From: Phytoseiulus persimilis | Lineage: Eukaryota; Arthropoda; Arachnida; Mesostigmata; Phytoseiidae | Direction of reading: 5' to 3' | Assembly: GCA_037576195.1 (NCBI GenBank) | Contig: CM075104.1 | Coordinates: 4,408,775-4,472,774 of the forward strand | Length of the DNA: 64,000 nucleotides | Shown here: piece by piece, positions 1 through 12,300 of the stretch | Numbering within the stretch: position 1 is the stretch's first letter | How the letters are laid out: every line of letters begins with the position of its first letter | Position numbers and translations under genes: made by a program | Notes under the pieces: model-generated | Databases searched by the model: none | Told to the model about the DNA's origin: nothing | The model's input: the letters and a program-made list of their open reading frames with translations, nothing else

Positions 1-390
1 AGTTCCTCCCATAACTCCGTGCATTGAGTGAGGAATCGCCGAGCTAGCGGCCCAAAATCCAAGTTGAGGCCGAGCGAGCTTTCGGCGAAGGGGGCTGCGA
101 CCGCTCGGAATGCGCGAAGGATCGCTTTTCTATTTCCCCGGAGCTCGAGTCCCCGAACGTCCACGCTGATCGAGATTGAAGACATGCATCGAATGTCCCA
201 TCCATTCATCATGATTCATTCGTTGCCATCATCAGCAAACCATCAATAAATCACAGGGGGTGCGGTGCAGCGTGTACCATATGTACAAAGGGTCTGCCGC
301 ATGACTCGCGCTCGTTGCAGACGTCGGAGACGCTTTGCTCCCAAATCCGCTTAATTAGCGGGGATCTATCCGGGATCGGGAGAGGGTTTC

Positions 391-465
391 ATTCTGGCAT
401 CTGAGTTTCTGGCATCTGAGTTTCTGGCATCTGAGTTTCTGGCATCTGAGTTTCTGGCATCTGAG
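391..465. repeat. 15-bp minisatellite, five units
   Basis: Five consecutive copies of the unit tttctggcatctgag occupy 391-465. The first differs only at its first base (a for t); the other four are identical. The last unit runs directly into one arm of a 16-bp inverted repeat. Confidence 0.95.
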
Positions 466-854
466 GCATAACCAATACAGACGGTTACCTCGTACTCTAT
501 GCATCCACATCCAGACAGAGATAGTATTTAAACGTTCTGTGATAATGATTCAGGCGGGAGCGTAAGAATGTAACGCAGAAGCCGATGGTTGCAAACCATC
601 CGCAAATATCGTTGAAGATCGAAGCTTCCAAAATTTTATTGTTGAATCGAACGACTCGCTTCCTTACTTCTCTTTGGGGCAGGACGGCGATAATCAAACC
701 GTGATCGGAAAGTGCTCATTGGGCTTAACAACTCTGGACTCAGCATGGATAATTCTTCTTTCCGATGGGCTTCTGGATCGGGATATATTCAATCTGGTGG
801 CAATTTCTCCCAGTTCAGGGGGCGGCAGTTCCTCTCAGGGTTATGCCTCAGATG
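458..854. repeat. Inverted repeat with 365-bp spacer
   Basis: CATCTGAGGCATAACC at 458-473 recurs as its perfect reverse complement at 839-854. The left arm overlaps the inner end of the 15-bp minisatellite. The layout (short tandem array plus inverted arm) recalls the foldback-type element at 46.3 kb, but no second tandem array or target duplication is evident here. Confidence 0.7.
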
Positions 855-1124
855 TATTTGGGTAAATTGTGAGAATGCACTCGCGGAGTTTCCGTCAACA
901 GTTTGGATTCCAATATTGCTGAGTCAGAGCTGAGTCGAGCGTCGTGCCGGCGTGAGGTTCAAAGTCTGAATCAGGTAACTGGTGTCAAACGCGAGAGAGG
1001 ACAAGGGGCAGCACTGCCAGCATCTCTGCTGAAATGGAGGCAATAAGTCTCTGCAGAGATATTGATTGACGGATGAAAATCAGTTTTATTGGTGGGAGTA
1101 TAGGAGCGCCTAACGGTCCCGTTA

Positions 1125-1237
1125 AATTCATCGCCGCTGGAAAACTCGCCGCCACTGTAAAATTTGCCTGGATCAACTGATTCGCCGCTTTTGCAAAGCT
1201 TACCGCCGCTGAAAATTTTGCCGCCCTGAGCTATGGC
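1125..1237. repeat. Degenerate ~17-bp array (gccgcc type)
   Basis: About six imperfect units of the kind aaaactcgccgccactg follow one another, each joining an A/T-rich half (aaaattt, aattcat) to a cgccgc core. Units are too diverged to give exact borders. The design resembles the arrays at 8.74 kb and 61.9 kb and in the foldback-like element. Confidence 0.4.
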
Positions 1238-3582
1238 CCAGACGAGCCTAATGGTAAATCCGGCCCTGTCAGGAGCTGCAACTCGATGCTACCTCAAAGC
1301 TCCATAATGAAGCCCATTCAGGTTACAATCCGACGAGAGACGCGGAATTACCCTTGGGACTCGCTCAAGAGGGACCTGCCGCTTCGGAAAAGTTTACCAC
1401 GTACAAGGGGCTTCCCGGATAAATTTTTGCATGGAAGACCTTTCGTTTAAAGGACGTGTGGGGAACTCTGGCATAGATGATTCTGGGGTGCTAGCTTCGC
1501 CGCGCAATTCCGTTATGAGAGTGATTCATCGGACGAGTGAGAATTCGGATTTCATATTCGGACTCCCCGCGTAGAGCCACCCATCAAATTCACTCGCAGT
1601 ACATCGTCACCGCTGAGGATCACCCTCCAAGAATAACAACGACTCGACTTTGACACAATCATTGGGTTCGCCCATTATCATCAGCTAGGATTTTTGAAGC
1701 CAGAGTACCCTCCCGGATCTGGGCTCAGGCGAGAATTACAAACCATGTTTATGAGTAAGTAGTGGTTCCTAATGCCATGCGGTCTATGACCCCTTATACG
1801 GAAAGTCTTCTATACGAAAAGTCCCTCAAACGACAATTCCCTCTCACGCGGGGCATTGAGGGTCATCTCCGGAGAAGAGAATCAAACACCCCATCTCCGA
1901 TGAGAACAGGAAAGATGTATTCGGGAACACGAGCTGAGCACGAAAATTTCGAAATTCCACCAGCATCCGGTTATCTCTACGAGCATGGAACTGTCTTTGG
2001 GGAGAAAGCGCAGGAAATAATGCAACGGATACACATTCGAAGCCTGTGGACCTCCGATAGATTTGCAGAATGCGTTTGGGCAGCTAGGAAGATAGCATTA
2101 TGACATTGTTGGAAGGGTCCCAGCTCTCGCTTGGGTTAGTTGGGAGGATCCTCTACAATCGTCGTATTTGTGGGTGATTGTCGTCCTTGACTCTTTGTGA
2201 GCTAGGTACATCCCGAGAGTGGATCTCTTTTCCATCATGTCTTCCCAGGCCTTATCGTGTATGGTCTCAACCTTTTTCGGATAGCTTCCGGTAGTAGACT
2301 CCAAGGAGTGCTCGGTTCTCATGGTCGTGTTCGATCGTAAGTGCGTCGCAATCGAATTTTGTTTTGAGAACTCCCATTCTCAGGTAGGCTTTCGTTTCGT
2401 TTTCTTGTAGCTAAACTTCATCAAGTAGCATTTTGGGCCATCCCGAGTCCTGCATCGAGCGGATCCTCGCAAAATACCTGAGCTTACTTTTGGCCTCCCT
2501 CGCTTCGAAGGAGCTCCAGCCCAGCTCCGATGAAGCTACCTTCCATCTGGTATACCCAGTGCCCATCGCGCTGCCCCGCGCTCGTACCGGTACCAGTTCG
2601 GTAATATGGCATTGTTATAGCTGAGTGAAGCTCGCACAGTTTTCCGATTTTAACCGAGGTCTCGTGAACACTCCATGAAAACGGTTCTCCTACTATTTCG
2701 GATGGGGATCGGGCAGATGTTCTGGGATCCAAACTTCCTGTAAACAGCCAACGAGCAATTAGCTCGAAGAGGTCGACGAACTCAATCAAGATAGTCTCCG
2801 GGCATAAAGTATCTGTCTGGGCAATCGGAGGAAGCGGTCCGAGCCCATTGCTTCATGTGAGATTGAGCACGAGCATATCCGCAGCGAAATCGACGCGACC
2901 CGCCACGCGGAAAAACTACCAAATCACAAATCAGCGACCTTCTTGATTCAGTGAACATCGACTTATCGTCGAGTTAATTATCGCTGACCACACTACCACT
3001 GACAGCCCGTATAGGAAGTGGAATATGAATATCGATGTAATTCAAGATTTGTCGCCGTGCAATCGCTGGTTCCACTCATTCCATTTATTCGAGACTGATT
3101 TCTCGTTGCTTCCGATATTCTCAATCACCCGGCATCATCAACTCGTTTCTATGACCAAAGTATTTCATTCATCAGTATCAGTATGTTAGTATCCTTGTCC
3201 ATGGGAGGGATTCGATATTCATGCTCATACTGTCTATCAGATGAGAACGAGCTCAACCTCCGCGGTGAGTTCAGCGAAGAGAACAGAAATAGAGCGTCCT
3301 GCGGTTGTTTGAGAACTGTGATCCGCAGCAGAGTCATGTTTTTCTTTTGAAGATGTTATTCAGCATTTTCAAAGCCCCTACAGTTAGCCCTCTGCAAGTT
3401 TGCGGAGTCAGAGAGGACTGAATGTTCCAGAAGCGGTACCGACAAGAGCCTTGAGAAGCCACGAGAGGGATCCATCTTCAACTCATCGTTTTCCGGGTTA
3501 TTCAACCAGTTGCCCAAATCCTGCTGATGCCGTCAGCTGGTGTTCCTTGTAGTTTATGAAACGAGTTTTTAAAGTCGGCGTT

Positions 3583-4530
3583 TCAGACCGTCACTTTGGG
3601 CCCCGTTCCCTGGTGAGTACGGAGGTGGAATTTCAGCGCTCGATGATCGATGAATTTCTCACTGCATTCCTCACATGAATAGGGTTTCTCGCCAGTATGA
3701 GTGCGAACGTGTACGGTGAGACTCGATCTTGCGATGAACTTCGCAGGACACTCGGAGCAAAGGTACATCTTATCGCCGACGTGGGTTTTCCTGTGTCTCG
3801 ACAAGTTACAGGAGAGGGTGAAACATTTGCCACACTCCTCGCAAGCATAAGGTCTCTCACCGGTGTGAGATCTCTTGTGCGCCTTGAGTTCTAGAGCGTC
3901 GATGAAGCCTTTTTCGCATTCATTACAAGTGAAAGGTCTCTCACTGGTGTGTTTTCGTTTGTGCCTTAAGAGGTGAGCGGAAACTGAAAAGAAACTTTCG
4001 CATTCGTCGCAAGCGAAAGGTTTCTCGCCAGTATGATAGCGCTTGTGTCTGCTGACGTCACCCAGGCGGGCGAAACGTTTGTCGCACTCGTCACAAGCAT
4101 AAGGCCGCTCGCCGGTGTGGACGCGCTTGTGCGATAGAAGACTTGAGCGCAGGGCGAACGTCGCAGAACACTCAGAGCAAGGATAAGGTCTCTCTCCGGT
4201 GTGAACTCGCATGTGGCTCTTGAGGTTCCCAGAGGCGCCGAAACGCATGTCGCATTCATTACAAGCGAATGGTTTCTCACCGGTGTGACAGCGTCGATGA
4301 GCTATTAAGTTGCTTGTATTGTTGAAGGTTGAGGGGCATTCTGTACAGGAGAACGGCTTCTCGCCCGTGTGGGTGCGAATGTGAACCACCAAGGCGCTCT
4401 TTCCGGCGAAACTCTTGGAACACTCCGGGCAAGAAAACGGTTTTTCACCCGAATGATAACGTAGATGCTTCTTCAGGAGGTATCGCTTTGCGAACGATTT
4501 TCCGCATTCGCCGCATCGATGGGATTCCAT
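3583..4530 (-). CDS. C2H2 zinc finger protein, 11 fingers
   Basis: An intronless frame ends in TGA at 3583-3585. The first ATG in frame is at 4530; an in-frame TGA at 4549-4551 blocks extension, so the protein is about 315 aa unless a 5' exon is spliced on. Nearly the whole length is eleven tandem C2H2 fingers (CxxC, 12 residues, HxxxH) with TGEKP/TGERP-type linkers; linkers after fingers 7, 9 and 10 vary. There is no KRAB, SCAN, ZAD or BTB domain. The family consists of sequence-specific DNA-binding transcription regulators in the nucleus; target and orthologue cannot be named because such arrays evolve fast. All eleven zinc-ligand sets look intact, so the gene is probably functional. Confidence 0.9.
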   Translation of the reverse strand: MESHRCGECGKSFAKRYLLKKHLRYHSGEKPFSCPECSKSFAGKSALVVHIRTHTGEKPFSCTECPSTFNNTSNLIAHRRCHTGEKPFACNECDMRFGASGNLKSHMRVHTGERPYPCSECSATFALRSSLLSHKRVHTGERPYACDECDKRFARLGDVSRHKRYHTGEKPFACDECESFFSVSAHLLRHKRKHTSERPFTCNECEKGFIDALELKAHKRSHTGERPYACEECGKCFTLSCNLSRHRKTHVGDKMYLCSECPAKFIARSSLTVHVRTHTGEKPYSCEECSEKFIDHRALKFHLRTHQGTGPKVTV

Positions 4531-5561
4531 CGCGAGTTCCACAGCTCCTCACTACGATCAGGACAAAACTACCTCAAGGGCTCCGAGAATTCGCGCTCAA
4601 TCAAATCAACACAGGAACACACGACGCGGAATAAAATGCCAAGTTGTTTTGCTCAGTTTACAATCAAGTCGATCGGGAGAGTGTGAGTGGGAAAGAGAGA
4701 GATTGAGCTTCACCCACCTGACTTCCGGTTTCGGGTATACTACCCGGAGCACAGGGCTCGTTCACCGGAAACGACACAGAAAGGGTTGATCACACGCGCT
4801 CGATATTTCTCGTCGTTGAATGGAAACCCGTAGAGTAGGACAGAACGGAAGGCGTCGACCATCGTAAGGGGCGGTCAGGCTCGCTTTCTTGTGGGATACT
4901 GCGTCTCCTCCGAGTCGATCGATCTTGGGACAACGAAATCTTGCAGCCCTTGTGAGTTTCTCTTCCGACGTGCCTGCAGGAGGAAGATTGCACGCGATCG
5001 TTGGGTACAGGGAAGGAAGTGGCCTTCGCGAGCTCCTCTGCCTCTTTCCGAAGATGCTAAAAAACTTCTCTGATCTCATAGAACGGAGGGTATCGGCAGT
5101 GCCGACTTTCAGGGGGGGGGGGGGACGAGGCGGCCCGGGCGCATACTGTTTGGGGGTGGCTCGGTGCTTTGTAAGAAGCTGGTTGAGTAAATCTGATGTA
5201 ACGCGATACGTTCCCGGGGGAAACGGCGAACGGCTCCGATGCGTCCTTCTCGCCAGGCGGCGATTGGACGATCGTTTTTCATCACCAGCAGTGCTCCCCA
5301 AAGAGCCGAAGTCCTGAGGTCTTCGGATCTCCGCGACGTGTTCTCCGAGTCCGCATCAAATAAAGCCCGTGAAGTTTCATTCCAGATCCTTGTTCTCTTT
5401 CCACGGAGCTCCGTTCTCGAATAGAATTTTGTTCATCTGTTGTTCGTCAGCAATCCGAGACACCAGAGATTGGCACTTGGTTTTGCAACGTCTCTGAATT
5501 CGTCTCTTTATCATATCTGTGAGGGTCGCTTCGGGAATTTTCGTTCCGGGCGCCATTTGCT

Positions 5562-6078
5562 ATGAGCCGGGCCTGGGTATTAGCGTTAGCTCTCGTCAGT
5601 TCGACTGCTCTTGTTGAGCGTGTCATTGAACTTTGCAGAGATTCAGACGAGAACTCCACTACACCCCAATACCTCATTGAGAATCACCGGCATGAGGAGA
5701 AAGTCGGAGGACCTCTCTCTAACGACTTCCTCGTTGACTTGAGACAGTTCAGCGTTTTCAATGTCCAAATATGTCGGAAGGCTCTCCGTTGATCCAGGCT
5801 TCCCTCGCATGTACATAGATCATGCCTGGAACTACGTCGAGCTGGGAATGTCTCCGCTGCTCTCCTGCGTAGGAGCTCGAATTTCGTACCCAAGACGCTC
5901 TTGATTCACTGCACCAGCGGGGATCGTACCATCACGGTATTCAATCTACAGTTGAACCTCACTGTTTCTCTGCCCTCTCACAGTAACCGGCTTTTCTCTC
6001 GGAGCTACTATGAAAGACTCCGGTTGACTGCAGAAGGCTCAACAGATCCTGAACGAACGACATCGAATAGCAACTAGA
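5562..6078 (+). CDS. Candidate small secreted protein, structure unresolved
   Basis: The frame from ATG 5562 begins with a plausible signal peptide (MSRAWVLALALVSSTA) and a charged stretch, then meets TGA at 5790-5792. In the same frame, after that stop, a second stretch to the TAG at 6076-6078 also reads like protein (it includes LLIHCTSGDRTITVFNLQ and a basic, Ser-rich tail). A short intron could remove the stop, but I see no strong GTRAGT donor between the halves. It may therefore be a decayed gene or coincidence. No family is recognised; the secreted guess rests only on the N-terminus. Confidence 0.25.
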
Positions 6079-8521
6079 ACCGAGCTCACGCAACGAGCCT
6101 AGCTGTGAATTTACGGGTCGAATTATGCGTCGAATTATCGGGATGAATGGAACCCGAGGATTCTCTACATAGCTTGAGCCTCTCGGACGTATCTCAGGTG
6201 AACCCTAAGCTGCTCCGTTCCACTGGCAATTACAAGGTGTTCATCGTAAATCGGGAACTGTCTTACTCTCTCTCCTTTTGCTCACAGCTCGGTGGAAAAT
6301 CATCCGATCCTGGATTTCTTTTCGGCGTTCGTAATCTGGAAGGCCAAATGTTTCTGAATCATCTTCGACAGTACGCCAGACGTCTCGCATAACGATCAGA
6401 TGAGCCAGATACTCCGCTACGTGAAAATCGATGAATCTCAGTTCAGCGTGGTCGAATCCTTCGTTGATTTCATTGAAGCGGAAGGTAAATCTGCACAAGA
6501 GCCGACACAATTGATGCGAAAGAATCGAATTTGACGATATCGGCACCCAGAACTGTCGTGGTCGAGCTAACGGTAACGCGGCGTTGATGGCTGGCAAGTA
6601 TACTGGTCTGCGGGCAAGATTCAAGGCCATAAATCCCCAAGCCCAGTGTGTCCCGTGCTCAAACCTTGTTCCTAAACTTGGCAGGTGTCCACGCTGCCTC
6701 AAAATTCGATGCAATCTGTATGTCTGACGAATGTCTGATCTCGATTTCCTTCGAAACCTTGGCAATCGTTCTCCGTCCCCTCTAGGTGGCGCGGGTAGAT
6801 GAAAGATAGGCAGCGAAGCAATGGGGAACACGAAATACTCTACTCAGACATGATACTGAGGATTCTCGATAAAAATCTCGGCTAATCCGAAGATTTGATA
6901 GGTTTGATAGCGGGCAGGGATCTAGCTGGAAATACACATGATATGATGAGAAGAGAAGGGAACGCAACGCGAGAAAAATAGCTGTGATTTGAAACTCATG
7001 AAGTACTGATCCATATTGATTCCATAGAGACCGGGGAGAAACCAGTGATCGTTTTCTAGCCATGTGCCAATGAAGTACTCCTTGAACTCATTCATCTGGG
7101 TTTAGGCTGGGTGGTTCACACCCGGTGAGTCAGCATTCAACTGCAGCCAGGGGTCATCGATTGCTCTCCAGGTTTATCATGCTCAACGCCTTGACTGATC
7201 GTACGAACCTGCACGAATGAAACGATTCACGGCTACACTAGCATGCGACGCGATCAATTGGTTCCTTCTGAATCAACTCACCATGAGGAGTGCGGAGGGA
7301 ATCTTTACCTCTTCACGGAAATGCCGTTACCAAAGGATGTCTTTAGGCCCAAACTTCGGACTTTCCGATGGAGAGCCTGTGAGAAGGCCGTGAGAGAGCC
7401 GGTGAGCCTGTGGGGGGTGAGCGTTTGCACCCTTCACATCCGAAGAGGGAAAGTCTCCTCCATTTCCCTCAGGACGCTGATCTTAGAATCACCCGTAGAG
7501 GAGTTTCGTGACCCAGCTTATCTGTCTCGCGAGGGAATGCATCATCACGGCTAGCCGCAGGCGGTCTTCAAAGGTGATTACTGGCGGGCGGAGACGTGCA
7601 TTCGTCTGCCTCCCTCAATCAAGTTCAACCGGCGGAAGCTGGCATCCATAACTCTCTTGACCCTTTCATGGAGCCTGAGCAACTGAGCTCTGTATAGGAC
7701 ATTTTGAGTCCTCAATAAAGACAACGCAGTTTCGAAAAATCGCTGTCCGTGAGTTGGAACTTGGATGACTGACAGCAGAGACTAGCAGCAGCTGCATCAT
7801 TTTCGAGCACATCAAGCATCCGTTTCTATGTCTGTGTTCCCTTCGTTTGATATGGTATAAGGAAATATACCAGGGGCAAGTGTCGTTGAGTGAAAATTGC
7901 CGAAACGACTCGTAATGTGCCGTTCATGACCACATTGCGGGCTGAACGAAGGATACGCATCGCTACCTCAGTGCTGAAGCCGAGGATTACGTCCGATGAA
8001 CCCTCGTTGAACCGCAGGAAGTGCTCCCTGCCCTCGCTTGTCGCCCACACATTATCCAAGATGAAGTAAGCTCGGGTTGCTTCGACCTAGCTTTGGACCG
8101 CTGCCGTTGGAGGGGAATGCGAGAACTCCTCAATAGACCGCTTCGCAGGATTTGTCGGGTCGGGAAGATGCTGCGTCCTTCATTTGGAGTCTGGCCGTGC
8201 GACGAACGCGATCCCGATCTTCTCATTCCGTGGCTGTGCGAATTTGACTATTTCACGAGTCCCTGTCGGGTTTCCGGAAGTTATTCATCATATGTACTCC
8301 GAAATGAAACAGGTTGGTATGACGAGATCCGTACCTTAATAAAGATCGCCCTACCGCTACACTAAACGCTCTCCTTCCCTATGCAGCAACAGTATAACTT
8401 GTCCTCTTTCCGTTTTTCACCGCGGGACATGTACCCGTCTATTCTTAACACAGAATTCCCGTGAGCAAATGGCCAATCTTCGATATCGACACTCATGGTT
8501 CCTTCAAATACGTGAACTCGA

Positions 8522-8646
8522 GCCACAGAGGAATAACGGTTACATGAGGGGTCGACGCAGACGCGCGGAGCATTCTTGCCTCGAATTATTATTTGAAATC
8601 GCGCCACAGAGGAATAACGGCTACACTCGACTCGACGCAGGCGCAG
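8522..8646. repeat. Direct repeat pair, 81-bp period
   Basis: The segment gccacagaggaataacgg at 8522 recurs at 8603. Both copies are followed after a short variable stretch by tcgacgcag, so about 45 bp is shared at 81-bp spacing. The pair lies immediately left of the short-unit array at 8740-8837 and may belong to the same element. Confidence 0.75.
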
Positions 8647-8739
8647 AAGGCATGGCGCCATCTCCAATTCTTGCATACTTCCTCCAACCCCGACTCCGAG
8701 AACGTAATTTTTCCGTCGCCCATGACACCGGACGTGCGC

Positions 8740-8837
8740 TCCAGGACATCCTGGCGCAGACATATCGGCTCTGGACATTTCGGTGCATAGGACATTTTGG
8801 CGCAGGACGTTTTGCCACAGGGTTTATTGGCGCAGAT
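8740..8837. repeat. Degenerate ~16-bp array, ggacattttggcgca type
   Basis: Consecutive imperfect units read ggacatcctggcgcag, ggacatttcggtgcat, aggacattttggcgca, ggacgttttgccacag and gggtttattggcgcag. The unit is close to ggacattttgagccca, the unit in the inverted arrays of the foldback-like element at 46.3-47.4 kb. No inverted partner was found next to it, so it may be a single-ended remnant. Confidence 0.6.
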
Positions 8838-9320
8838 TCAGATGAAGCACCCATGAGTCATCGGAACAGTATTGTTCAGTGGCTATCGATGCTTCATGTG
8901 GCGAATGTGACCGCCGGAGCTCCCATCGATAGTCTCCGTTCCCACATGCACGGTGCAGACGAAGCGGCGAAAAAGCTCGCTTGAATCGCTCACTTCGAGA
9001 GTCACTCGCTCTCAAATGCGCAGGCACCGTCGGTGCCGACTCGGCAGTAGTGCTCGGTAAAATAACACATTGAAGCATGAGCCTAATCGGAATGTTGACG
9101 TACGCTGGGAGAATAGTGTGGGACTCGCCCGGAAGCTGTCCACATCTTATTGACTCTCATGGAAAGCACTGACATCGGGATATCTCAAAGTGGTTCGATT
9201 CCTTCAATGACCAGTTTCAACCGCGAGCGGAAATTGTGAAGCATAATTCAAGGATCTTAGAGATCGGTTGATGAAATCGTCCCGAACGCGTCCCACACTG
9301 CTCTCTCAGCTACGTTGGTG

Positions 9321-9352
9321 GACCTCCCGGTGGTTGGACCCACCGGGAGGTC
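9321..9352. repeat. Perfect 13-bp hairpin
   Basis: gacctcccggtgg (9321-9333) is followed by a 6-nt loop and its exact reverse complement (9340-9352). The stem is GC-rich. No gene end can be assigned nearby, so a role (transcript 3' structure, transposon end or chance) is not established. Confidence 0.8.
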
Positions 9353-12300
9353 GTGCTTCAATGCAATCTATTGCAGCCTGAATCAATAAAGAATAAAAGT
9401 TTGGAGCCGCTTCTGCACTGACAACACCTGACTATTTGAAACCCCGCTACTATAGATGTGGGCGATTCGAGCGAAATTTTTCGAGCATGTGGCATCGGAA
9501 AGCATAGGGTATTGATTGAAGCTCTGATGGTCTTTACATCGCAAAGAAGCATTGGTAGCTACGGAACAGTACTGTCGCAATTGTTTGGATAACTCATGGG
9601 AGCTCCGTCTGAATCTGCGCCGAAATTTCCGGGTCCGCCGGGCGTATACATATGTGTATACATGAATGCCGGCGATTCTCAGTGGGCAGTTGGTCACGTT
9701 TTCCGCGCATCGTTGCGCCTGAACCATGTCGAACTCGGCAGACGTCACCCGCTGACAGGGGGTTCACTCAATCGTTGACATTCTTCCTCTGCCCCGAAAA
9801 AATGCTCCGCATTGCTTTCAATCCATCATTCGATATCATTCATTCAGAAGTCAGAGATTCATGATATTGAAAACTTCCATTCGGGCACGTGAATGTTGGA
9901 CAGGTGAAAGTCTCGAAATGATGATCCTCTTCCTTCGAGCGCCTACCCAATACAGTTCTCGAAGGCGGTCTCCCTGAGTCACTCGTCAGAAAGCCCCAGG
10001 ATGATATCTGGGCGTAGCTTCACGGGGGTTGCGCGGAGTACTCGGTCTCTGCGAATATCTTTCTGAGTCTTGCTCCACAGTGGATTCTCGCACCATCACC
10101 TATCGTTCACCAGCATAACTGCGAGGAGGGGCGACGAGGATGGAAGGGAGAGTACGCAATCGATGCCCTAGAGGAGGATGGAGCTGCTCGCATGTGAAGT
10201 GTCGGAAAGATCCTCGAGGAACGTTACTTGGATGAGGCCACTACATGAAGTTTAGGAAGAGGAAATCGAGGATAGGTTGAATAGGACTTCGGCGAGGAAG
10301 CCTACGAGACTTCTATTCTTTTTGATTGCAAACTGAGGACGGAGTTTTCGAATAGCCAGAGCAACAACTCAATTTGCATAGTGCTCAGCCAGCAAGTGGA
10401 GCACTTGCTGCAAGCAAGTGTAGCGAAAGCATTGCTTACAGAATGAGAGTTTTCGACGCCTCGCATAGAAGCTTCCCTAGCTTGGAGCGAGCCCCAGATT
10501 CTGTCGCGGTAATGGGTTTCGCGGTGATGGGCTGTAGCCGACGGGTGATGTAATTTGAATCTTCCTTCAGCAGGTTCAGTCCTTGGAACGTACCGGAGTA
10601 CCGTAGCGACCCTCGGTGATGCCCGGGGCGAAACCTCAATGTGATGCATTGGCGACAAATCTGAAGTTGCGCTCGTACCTGAGGCGTTTGAGGTGGTGTT
10701 GGAGAGGATTTCCCTCATGGATGGCGCTCATTAGCTGCTGAGATCCTCGGGAGAAAGCGTGTGACACAAAACCAGGCATGCAATAATTAACGCAAAACTC
10801 ATCGCAGTACACAATGACAACAGTACAGAGTCCATCTCCTCAGGTCTGATGTCATCCTTCGCCAAGGCGAGTCGGCCACGGGATTGATCTGGGCAAAATG
10901 TTCCTCAAGACTGTTGATTGGCATGGAGAATGTTACGTGACTCCTGTCGAATGAGAGTACGTTTGCGACCCCTGAAGAATCTTCGGAGAGATGCCGATTA
11001 CGGCCGCGTTTCCCCCTCAATTTGGGACAATTTGTTCATGTGATGATTTTGTGCGAGTCATTCGTGGACTATCCAGACTCCTAGTGGGCGATGTTCCCGG
11101 GCCGAATATCTGATAGAACTACCTGACAGAATGCCCAGACGTGAGTCTGTAATTTAGCGAGATTGTGGTCTCGTGCCTGAGAACGGCTGCCTAGTGAAAC
11201 GTTTCGAAACTCCCTGAACTCGAGCTGAAATTGTATTCTCCAGTTGGATCAGTCTTGGGCGGCGAGCGTCTGTGCGCACGAAGTTCACCCCTGTTGTGAC
11301 GGCCCCTGTACTTGGCCCCCGTTGCAACCTCCGGAGTCGAATCTCGTTAGTGTCTTTTATCGGATTTCGCAGTTTCGTCTATTTATGGGTTACTCCTCCA
11401 CCGAACTCCGTATCGATGATCTACGTCTCGATTCCCTCTTTCCGAAGGAGGTAGAAAACAGCGCCGTCATTGAGAGAGGACCTGTGTGGGACTCGGGCGG
11501 TGTGTGGAGGACATGGGCGCTGTGTGGAGAGTCGAGGAAGGCGAAAGCACAGAGCCAGGGAAGCTTCAGCGTCTCTACCTGTTGACTTGACTAGAATTCA
11601 ATCTACAGCTTATAAACGTGAGTTTCCGAACAGAGTTGTCTTTGTGGATTCATGTTTGGCAGCCTTTTCTGATCTCGAACAGCATTGGTTGCGTGGAGCA
11701 CAGGTGTTTCAGACCAGGCGTCTATTCTGTTGTCTTCCCTGGTCGGAGTCAAGGCTGTTGTCTTCTGCTCAGGGAACGACAAGCCGCTTCTCGGAGAGTT
11801 GTTGTTGTCGCTTGTTCACACTCCGGTTTCGAGCGCGAGACTCAACAGGGAGTGAATACAGATAGCTTCCAAACGAGGAACACGATACCAGAACCTCTCT
11901 ATGGAAGAATTCTTCGGACTTCGCTAGAGCCTGAGATTCGACGAACCCGATCGCTGCCTGGGCTACTCGATATCGGAGCATCGACTCTCATTAGTTGTAG
12001 CGTAATCCAGCGCGTTCTTTGCAACAAGCACGTCAAAGCGCTGCTGTTCAAGCTCCTCCAACAGATGGTGAGGCCAGATGGTGGGGTTCTCGTCGACGGA
12101 GACGGACAGGCTGCAAAATAGCGGCTCCCTTCATATTTTTTGTCTCTTCCCGGTGAAGCACAGGGGAATGATCATCAAGGCTCATGGCGGCCGAATGCCA
12201 GGGGCGGCCAGGAGCGTCGCTATTGCTAGAGCCTGCGTGCTGGATCCATGGGGACGATTTCACTCGCGTGCTTGTTTGCGTGCTTGTTCACTTGTCGATC

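Larger units (their letters stand above)
1..3582. other. Stretch with no recognisable gene
   Basis: I find no open frame here that reads like a conserved protein; the longest frames (about 60-115 codons) look like chance. What can be supported is repetitive: a 15-bp minisatellite (391-465), a 16-bp perfect inverted repeat (458-473 with 839-854) and a degenerate array near 1125-1237. The part below 3582 is downstream of the minus-strand zinc finger gene and may include its 3' UTR. Confidence 0.5.

Noticed and set aside
4762-5317. Overlapping long frames on both strands (179 and 142 codons)
   Set aside because: They shadow each other in a GC-rich patch with a G12 run. Neither shows a motif, so the openness is probably due to base composition.
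6241-6831. 196-codon minus-strand frame
   Set aside because: No domain, no splice context and no homologous feel in any part; kept only as a remark in the region entry.
8469-8984. 171-codon plus-strand frame
   Set aside because: It runs straight through the direct repeats and the short-unit array, so it is best explained as repeat sequence.
9195-9215. ggttcgattcc-like word suggestive of a tRNA T-arm (similar words near 18,231 and 19,471)
   Set aside because: No cloverleaf partner arms or acceptor stem could be found around any of them.
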